From a virus: a stretch of 43,885 nucleotides of DNA. The notes under the pieces were generated by a model. That model was not told the origin of the DNA. It did not search any database and was given only the letters and a program-made list of their open reading frames with translations. This document shows, one piece after another, positions 38,836-43,885 of the stretch. The stretch lies in the IMG/VR virus record IMGVR_UViG_3300008050_000005, positions 1 through 43,885 of that record, one strand, 5' to 3'. A program made the position numbers and the translations under genes. Each line of letters starts with the position of its first letter. Positions within the stretch are counted from its first letter, which is position 1.

Positions 38836-39474
38836 TTACGCCTTTATTACTACAAAAGAAACCTTACAGTCACCTGTAACGCCAACGGTGAAACTCGATA
38901 CGGCTCTGGTTATGTCGCCATACGCGGTGCCCTCTATTTGAGTTAGGATAACCAGGTATTCAGTAGTTGCAAGAGAGGTGCTAAGTGTGACGGTTACGAG
39001 CCCACCCGCCGCAGTAACGCTTGTAACCCCAAAGTCATTGGCGTCGGCGGTAACAACGCTTCCAGTGTGCGTGTAATTGAACGTGCCAAAGGCGCGTGTC
39101 GCTACCGCCATCGTTGCCCCGCCAACAGATATCGTGCTTGCGGTAACTGTAAGTGATGCTGCTGCAACCGCGCCAGCGGCGGTAATGTCCCCGGTGTTCA
39201 TGTCTAGGTCGCCGCTAACGTCTAGGTCGCCGCTAACGTCAACGTCGCTTGAAAAAGTAGCCGTTGTTCCTGTTAACGAAGCTAAAGTTGTAGCGCCACT
39301 TACCCCAAGGGTAAGATCACACGTAACAGCGCCTTCGAAATCAGCTGTCCCGGTGACCGAGAGATTACTAGCGTGGCCGCTATCACCGACTTGCAACGTA
39401 TGCGTTGATCCGTCGCCTATTTGCACGATAGCGCCAGTGTAAGGCGTAATGGTATTTGTTTTAAGTGTTCCCAT
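38836..39474 (-). CDS. Tail fibre-like repeat protein
   Basis: The protein has 212 aa, rich in Thr, Ser, Val, Gly and Ala. It begins MGTLKTNTITPYTGAIVQIGDG and contains repeated short beta modules (ATFSSDVDVSGDLDVSGDLDMNTGDITAAGAV), typical of trimeric beta-helical fibres. The tandem VSGDLD units are also visible as DNA repeats near 39210-39245. A compact C-terminal beta domain (FNYTHTGSVVTADANDFGVTSVTAAGGLVTVTLSTSLATTEYLVIL) ends the protein. It lacks the T7 gp17 N-terminal anchor. It may be an appendage or head fibre. Confidence 0.78.
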   Translation of the reverse strand: MGTLKTNTITPYTGAIVQIGDGSTHTLQVGDSGHASNLSVTGTADFEGAVTCDLTLGVSGATTLASLTGTTATFSSDVDVSGDLDVSGDLDMNTGDITAAGAVAAASLTVTASTISVGGATMAVATRAFGTFNYTHTGSVVTADANDFGVTSVTAAGGLVTVTLSTSLATTEYLVILTQIEGTAYGDITRAVSSFTVGVTGDCKVSFVVIKA

Positions 39475-39483
39475 CGTTATGCC

Positions 39484-39606
39484 TTACTTGCCGTATACCC
39501 AATTTTTGATTTTGTCTGCCATGACGCATCCGGCTATAAAAGAGAGGCAAGAAGCCAACGCAATAAACCAGGTGGTGCCTAACAGGTCTGCTAAAAATAA
39601 ATTCAT
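39484..39606 (-). CDS. 40-residue membrane protein, holin candidate
   Basis: This very short gene is easily overlooked. ATG at 39606-39604 overlaps the TGA of the upstream lipoprotein gene (ATGA) and the frame ends at TAA 39486-39484. The product has a hydrophobic segment (WFIALASCLSFIAGCVMA) flanked by MNLFLADLLGTT and a basic C-terminus (DKIKNWVYGK), the form of a one-pass membrane protein. With its upstream lipoprotein neighbour it may form the lysis cassette. Coupled translation supports its reality. Confidence 0.7.
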   Translation of the reverse strand: MNLFLADLLGTTWFIALASCLSFIAGCVMADKIKNWVYGK

Positions 39607-39983
39607 TTGCAAGTTTTCCTATGTGAGAGAATAGAGCTCACGACCTTGTAGCCGAGAGCCAGAGTGAGTGCTCCTGTTGCGATAACAACAGGAATGAATA
39701 GAGCGTGAGCGTAAGTTAATACGAGCCAATTTAAAATTATGAGTCCGACGCCGATGCACAGCGGGTACCACCCCTTGCGACCGCCAGAAATTACGATCAA
39801 AGCAATTCCCGCGAGTACGGCGACGCCGCCGAGCCAAGGCAGAATTTCGAATCCTGTGGATCCCTCTGCCCCTACCGCTGGCATGCCGCTTGGCAGTCCA
39901 ATGGAGCCGGAGAATGGGGCCGACGATGGCTTGAACATCGAGCAGCCGGAAAGTAAAAGTAGGATCGTAATAATATATTTCAT
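39603..39983 (-). CDS. Lipoprotein-type multi-pass membrane protein (lysis cassette candidate)
   Basis: The protein has 126 aa. The N-terminus MKYIITILLLLSGCSMF is a lipoprotein signal with lipobox LSGC, cleavage before Cys14. A Pro/Ser/Gly-rich stretch is followed by three hydrophobic segments: LGGVAVLAGIALIVIS, LCIGVGLIILNWLVLTY and FIPVVIATGALTLALGYKVV. The C-terminus is basic (SHRKTCK). A combined lipoprotein and multi-membrane protein in the late region could be a holin or spanin-like component. It overlaps the LamG gene stop by one base and the 40-aa membrane gene by four. Confidence 0.78.
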   Translation of the reverse strand: MKYIITILLLLSGCSMFKPSSAPFSGSIGLPSGMPAVGAEGSTGFEILPWLGGVAVLAGIALIVISGGRKGWYPLCIGVGLIILNWLVLTYAHALFIPVVIATGALTLALGYKVVSSILSHRKTCK

Positions 39984-42097
39984 TAGTGTTTTAACCGTAT
40001 TGGTGAGAGAATGGTCGAGAATCGTGTTAGGTGCTGAGTTGGTCGGCGAGATCTCATTTGCCGCGTGCCACGGGCTAATCGCTCTAGTGAGCGGAGTTGC
40101 ACCCGTGAGAGTGCTCGTGGGAAGAGGGCCATGTGTGTGTGAAAGGTCTCGATCACCTGTGGGTTGCCAACGTCGTCGGTGTTAGTGTCGGGGTATTGTG
40201 TGTTGTCGAATTGCATCGCCCCCATCGTCACAACGTCATAGTCTCGTCCCCAGGTGTACACGGTGTTAAGCCAAGGTAACGCCGGAGGCGTGGGCACGTC
40301 ATCAACTGCCACAACGTCAATCGTTTTCGTGTTCATGACATTCGAGCGACCAAGGACGCTCATGTGAATGTGCGACAACGATTCATCGACGTTTTCTCCA
40401 CCACCAGCCGAAAACCCGCCAAAGGTGTAGCGACCAAGTCGCCAATCCCCGTTGCTCGTCCCGCCCCCGTGGTGGAAGCCTTCGTAGTGGCCCACGCCGT
40501 TTCTGTTTGCATCACCCTGCGGCAGGGGTATAACATTATCTGAGCCATCGGTAAGCGTTAGTATGTGATACTCGCCATCGTTAGTGAGATCCTCTGTGCG
40601 TCCGTCGTCGTGCCCCCACTTACACTCCAGTGTATAGCTGTCAACATCAGCGACTTGAAGCACGAAATGAAAGCCGCCGTAGATGCTTGGACTGTATGTA
40701 GGATTATCTATGTACCCTGATGGGTCAGTCCAGTTGGTGTTCATGCTGCCCACCTCAACGCCCGTAAAGTCTACGAGCGTTCTTGGGAACGTCCCGCCTG
40801 GTGCTTTTGTCGCCCAAAACATCCCAACCATGGACACGCCAGTGGTGAGATTGGGGTCATCCCCGCCAGATCGCTCCAGGATGTCTTCGAGGACTGTCAT
40901 TTTCCAAGTTTGAAACTGCTCGATGTTCATGTGACTCGGATTGGTGGTGATGCCAGACCCTCGAAATTTCGAATCGGCGTCGTCCTGGTCATCCTCGTCG
41001 TTGGTCGTTCTAACGCCAAGGCAGTACCGTTCGGTGCCATTTGGCTGGTGGTGGTGTGTTCTTGCGTATTTCTTTGGAATTGTTATGTCGAGCACTCGCC
41101 GAGCGGCTAGGTAGTGCCTGCGAATTCTATCGCCAGTGAGTGCTGTGTTGTACGTTGCCGCGTATGCGAGTGATCCGTCTTTTAAACAGTCACGATTAGC
41201 CGCCCCAGGTTTATTTACTCGAACTTGAATCTGATTGGCTGGAACATTTGTACCCGCACTTCCGTTGGCTATTTCTCTGCCGTCTAAGTACAACCTACAC
41301 CTACCCCCGGCACCCCAAACCGCTACAAGTTGAGTCCAATCTTGGTGGTAGTATGACGTGGTGTCCATAGACCATACAGGCGTGAGTTCGTAGGCATCGC
41401 CTGTCCAACGCAATTTAGCGCAAGGCGTGTAATAATCACCCGCGACGGCGCCACCGGGCCCACCACCGCCCGTAACATTTTTCCTCGCAAATCCAAGGTG
41501 AGCCTCGAAACCGTCGGCGTCTATCAATGAGAGTAGCCAAGCGGGATCGTCGTCCGTACTGTCAAGTGCTGATAATTTGACCCAAATTTCTAAACTAAAT
41601 GGAAGCCCGTCGATGAGCGTGTGTCCTGGGTGTGTGGTACCAGGGGCAAGTGTCCCTACCCCGCCAAGTGCCGCGCCACTACCACTGTAGTGTTGCAACT
41701 CGCCAGCGTCTACGTTCATCGACAGTTGCCCATCATTTAGAATGGTTGGTCCCTCCAGCTGTGTGTTCAATGCGCTCACGTCTTTCGTACCGTTAACCTC
41801 TGTGACGCCTGAGGCGTAAGTTCCCGCCCCGCCAGTGTTGACCCATGCGCTTGCTTGAGTGTTTCGCATTATGGTGTTGCTCTTGGGATCGTCCAGCGGA
41901 AAGATGCTCGTCGCACCTGATCGCTCCATCTCCTCTTGGAGTGGTCGAACAGCGGAGTTAATCCACCACACGTCCGTATCGCCAGGCCCGACGGTCTCAT
42001 AAGCGTTGTCGTAGACCGCTAGTGCGCCAAGTTGTCGGCACCTACACAAAAAGGGTGTGTGCTTAGAAGGCGCGACCCGTGGCGTAAGAAAAGGCAT
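39983..42097 (-). CDS. LamG (concanavalin-like) domain structural protein
   Basis: The protein has 704 aa. Residues about 155-330 form a LamG/laminin-G-like fold: LPFSLEIWVKLS, then WTQLVAVWGAGGRCRLYLDGREIANGSA, and LAYAATYNTALTGDRIRRHYLAARR. A second, more degenerate copy near the C-terminus ends ETFHTHMALFPRALSRVQLRSLERLARG. In virions such domains bind sugars or proteins, so this is a candidate receptor-binding or head decoration protein. It lies downstream of capsid and two small genes, where T7 has none. The start is weakly supported by a ribosome site. An internal start would trim the first 25 residues. Confidence 0.8.
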   Translation of the reverse strand: MPFLTPRVAPSKHTPFLCRCRQLGALAVYDNAYETVGPGDTDVWWINSAVRPLQEEMERSGATSIFPLDDPKSNTIMRNTQASAWVNTGGAGTYASGVTEVNGTKDVSALNTQLEGPTILNDGQLSMNVDAGELQHYSGSGAALGGVGTLAPGTTHPGHTLIDGLPFSLEIWVKLSALDSTDDDPAWLLSLIDADGFEAHLGFARKNVTGGGGPGGAVAGDYYTPCAKLRWTGDAYELTPVWSMDTTSYYHQDWTQLVAVWGAGGRCRLYLDGREIANGSAGTNVPANQIQVRVNKPGAANRDCLKDGSLAYAATYNTALTGDRIRRHYLAARRVLDITIPKKYARTHHHQPNGTERYCLGVRTTNDEDDQDDADSKFRGSGITTNPSHMNIEQFQTWKMTVLEDILERSGGDDPNLTTGVSMVGMFWATKAPGGTFPRTLVDFTGVEVGSMNTNWTDPSGYIDNPTYSPSIYGGFHFVLQVADVDSYTLECKWGHDDGRTEDLTNDGEYHILTLTDGSDNVIPLPQGDANRNGVGHYEGFHHGGGTSNGDWRLGRYTFGGFSAGGGENVDESLSHIHMSVLGRSNVMNTKTIDVVAVDDVPTPPALPWLNTVYTWGRDYDVVTMGAMQFDNTQYPDTNTDDVGNPQVIETFHTHMALFPRALSRVQLRSLERLARGTRQMRSRRPTQHLTRFSTILSPIRLKH

Positions 42098-42098
42098 C

Positions 42099-42620
42099 TT
42101 AGAATAATGACATCGCCACGTTCAAGTCTGCACCCGTGGGCGTTACCGCGTCCGTTGTTGTGTCACTGAATTGAACTTCAATCTTTGAGGCGCCTTCAAG
42201 GTCAACGGTAGCGGAGGCGATGTTGTTTTGTGTGTCTGTAATCACCTTGGTCGCCGTGTCGCCGTATTCTAGCTCCACGATGTCGGCAAAGAAATCGCCA
42301 GTATCAAACACCGAACCCGCTGTTGCACTTCCGGCCTGTGAACCGCATGTGAAGGTGATCTCCGCGATGAAGTTTGCTATCCATTCGCCGCTAGCCAACT
42401 GTGACCAGCCCCAGACAAACGCGCAGCCAGTGTTTCCGTCAGCGTCTCCTGTGAAGATTAGCTTGGCCAAGTTTGCGTACTTGCAGTCTGTGATCCCCGT
42501 GCCCGATGGCGTGGTGTCACTATATCCCTTGGTCGGCACGCCTGATGGCGTTTGGTTTGATGGGTGTAGTTTGTAATATTTTCGCTCCTGTGTTTGGAGC
42601 GTAAAGGTTGTAGAGGCCAT
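42099..42620 (-). CDS. Beta-rich structural protein, unknown
   Basis: The protein has 173 aa, rich in Thr, Ser, Gly and Ala (ASTTFTLQTQERKYYKLHPS; SATVDLEGASKIEVQFSDTTTDAV). The composition fits a virion beta-sandwich protein. Its end is one base from the start of the LamG protein gene and its start overlaps the previous stop by one base, so it may serve as its partner or anchor. No family is recognised. Confidence 0.75.
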   Translation of the reverse strand: MASTTFTLQTQERKYYKLHPSNQTPSGVPTKGYSDTTPSGTGITDCKYANLAKLIFTGDADGNTGCAFVWGWSQLASGEWIANFIAEITFTCGSQAGSATAGSVFDTGDFFADIVELEYGDTATKVITDTQNNIASATVDLEGASKIEVQFSDTTTDAVTPTGADLNVAMSLF

Positions 42621-42838
42621 TATTCGTCTCTCCTGCGTTGTTCGTCCATTTGAGTTTCCATTCTTTCTAGTCGTTCTGTGATTGTTAGTTGTCTGGTTAG
42701 TACCTCGACGATCAGGCGATCATGCCGAAGATACGATGTGGCTATAAGTGCCAATAGTGTAATTGAAATTGTGATAATTCCAACCCAATCTCGAACGGCA
42801 AGGTAAACAACCCGTGGGTTTCTGTGGTCTCGTGTCAT
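42620..42838 (-). CDS. Small membrane protein with coiled coil, downstream of capsid
   Basis: The protein has 72 aa from ATG 42838-42836, which has a weak GGTGG upstream. A GTG at 42850 would add four residues. One membrane segment (WVGIITISITLLALIATSYL) is followed by a charged coiled coil (EVLTRQLTITERLERMETQMDEQRRRDE). The type II topology with a coiled-coil tail is that of Rz-like spanins or of holin-associated proteins. It is the first gene after the capsid and its hairpin region. Confidence 0.72.
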   Translation of the reverse strand: MTRDHRNPRVVYLAVRDWVGIITISITLLALIATSYLRHDRLIVEVLTRQLTITERLERMETQMDEQRRRDE

Positions 42839-42854
42839 GCCTGTTACCACCGCC

Positions 42855-42928
42855 GCTACGAGAGCAAGGCATCGGACGATTATAAAGTTCCAATGCCTCG
42901 CTTCGATGTAGCGATGGAGGACTCCATC
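42855..42928 (-). terminator. Hairpins after the capsid gene
   Basis: The 90-bp gap after the capsid stop holds a short hairpin GATGGA/TCCATC (42913-42928) and a longer one with AGGCATTGG pairing with CCGATGCCT on the sense strand, bounded by GCTAC/GTAGC (42855-42912). In T7 the late terminator lies at exactly this place, behind gene 10. There is only a short A/T stretch and no clear U-run, so it could be an attenuator or RNA processing site. Confidence 0.5.
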
Positions 42929-42940
42929 TAAGGTGGTGAA

Positions 42941-43885
42941 TTAATCGTGAACTTCGATGACACCCGCACACCATGGTGATAGGAAGTCATAGCCGACCAT
43001 CATTTGTGCTTTCATGAACTTCACGTTACGACGGTGGTCGTCTTGAAGAACGGTCTGCATGCCTGATGCTTGAACCATACCAACTGCTGGTGTACCTTCT
43101 TGTGCACCACAGAGAGCAACAGCCGCAACTCGTGCAGATGAAGCGCCGTCTCCGTCAGCGTCAAGGTTGTACTTCGCGCCAAGTGCAGCGTCCCAACCAT
43201 CGTATTCTTCGATACTATCAGTAGGGATGTGGTTCGTTAGAATAACATTGAACCCTTCTAGCATACCGATTGCACGAGTGTTGTAATCCCACGTATTGGA
43301 ACCGTAGGCCGTGTTGTAGATACCGCCATTACTTGCGCCTGCAACACCACCGACTACGGAGGAGGTTGCAACAGCACCTGTATTGTCGAATCGTTCGTTT
43401 ACGAATGAGACGTCGTGACGCAAGATCTTGCGAAGATACGGACTGATGAAGAGGTATCGACCATCTTCGGGTACGTTGTCATCGTCAAACTCTTTTGCCA
43501 AAGTTGAAACGTCGTCGCGGAACAAACTCATTCCAGCGGATGTGTCAGGATAAGCCTCTTGCACCGTTGGAGTTGTTGACGCTATGGTACGCTGGACTTG
43601 TTGACCGCCAGGGTAAACGCCAGCAATGCCCTCGTCACGAGCTGCGTGAATCGCAGTAGTACAAACCTTTTTATCATTTGATATGGCAAGCGTTCGGCCC
43701 AATTTTGTGGCAAAAGGAGCCATTATGTCAAAGTGACTCAAATCGAGATCAGTGAATGGAATGTCAATCGCTGCCACGAGCATGTCGTCTACTTCGACGA
43801 CTCGTTCGTTCATCTTTACCTTCGCGCCGGAGATGAATTTCCCTGGCTCATGGTAACCCTTGTAGAGGCCGCCAACTGCGTCATG
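42941..43885 (-). CDS. Major capsid protein, C-terminal part (gene crosses the contig ends)
   Basis: These are codons of the T7 gp10-like capsid protein that continue in frame from 1-369 after joining the ends. The final 111 bases duplicate 1-111. The unique part ends with TAA at 42943-42941. The sequence includes AAIDIPFTDLDLSHFDIMAPFATKLG, the YLFISPYLRKILRHDVSFVN segment, and IGMLEGFNVILTNHIP, which are typical of T7-type coat proteins. The whole protein is 400 aa, and the coat forms the shell around scaffold and DNA. Counting it as separate genes at the two ends would be an artefact. Confidence 0.94.
   Translation of the reverse strand, partial: HDAVGGLYKGYHEPGKFISGAKVKMNERVVEVDDMLVAAIDIPFTDLDLSHFDIMAPFATKLGRTLAISNDKKVCTTAIHAARDEGIAGVYPGGQQVQRTIASTTPTVQEAYPDTSAGMSLFRDDVSTLAKEFDDDNVPEDGRYLFISPYLRKILRHDVSFVNERFDNTGAVATSSVVGGVAGASNGGIYNTAYGSNTWDYNTRAIGMLEGFNVILTNHIPTDSIEEYDGWDAALGAKYNLDADGDGASSARVAAVALCGAQEGTPAVGMVQASGMQTVLQDDHRRNVKFMKAQMMVGYDFLSPWCAGVIEVHD
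43775..43885. repeat. Right copy of 111-bp end repeat (assembly overlap)
   Basis: Exact copy of 1-111. Removing one copy gives the circular 43,774-bp genome and one uninterrupted capsid gene. Confidence 0.97.

Noticed and set aside
39210-39245. Tandem DNA repeat as a separate element
   Set aside because: It encodes repeated VSGDLD units of the fibre-like protein and is explained by that coding sequence.

Overview
The window is a complete, circularly assembled genome of a T7-like tailed phage (podovirus morphology inferred) infecting an unidentified bacterium. The first 111 bases (1-111) recur exactly as the last 111 (43775-43885), inside the major capsid gene. The sequence therefore closes on itself, giving a unit genome of 43,774 bp opened arbitrarily within the capsid gene. 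Every convincing gene lies on the minus strand, so the gene order below runs from high to low coordinates and wraps from position 1 to 43774.

The module order starts at a 543-bp noncoding region (20466-21008). (1) Early region, about 20465-14686: some eighteen small, mostly unrecognised and often acidic proteins. They are punctuated by a family of three 52-bp hairpins and a repeated palindromic leader. (2) Lysogeny and recombination: tyrosine integrase (13342-14331), a candidate single-strand annealing/OB-fold protein and a Gam/Gp157-like protein. (3) Replication: an HTH/zinc-ribbon protein, an SF2 DEAH helicase, a PP-loop (PAPS-reductase-like) enzyme, a TOPRIM primase and a DUF1064-like nuclease. 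(4) A single-subunit T7-type RNA polymerase (4232-6652). (5) A candidate permuted NlpC/P60 protein, a small proline-rich gp7.3-like protein, portal, scaffold and capsid. Across the artificial ends follow a LamG protein, small membrane proteins, a fibre-like protein, two tail tubular A proteins, tail tubular B, three internal virion proteins (the last 2,426 aa), small terminase, a metallophosphoesterase, large terminase and a SAM-dependent methyltransferase-like protein.

The structural half is that of the T7 group: gp8, gp9, gp10, gp11, gp12, gp14, gp15, gp16, gp18 and gp19 equivalents in T7-like order. Three things depart from the T7 plan. No DNA polymerase is visible although the genome appears complete. 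The RNA polymerase is not the first early gene but sits at the end of the replication block, next to the morphogenesis genes. An integrase is present. A reasonable model is a temperate or formerly temperate phage. Host RNA polymerase would read the early, recombination and replication genes. The phage polymerase would then switch on the late genes, and replication would depend on the host DNA polymerase, assisted by the phage primase, helicase and annealing proteins.

The integrase C-terminus resembles, from memory, integrases common in Planctomycetota, which is a weak hint to the host. No tRNA, CRISPR array, insertion sequence or recognisable CI-type repressor was found.
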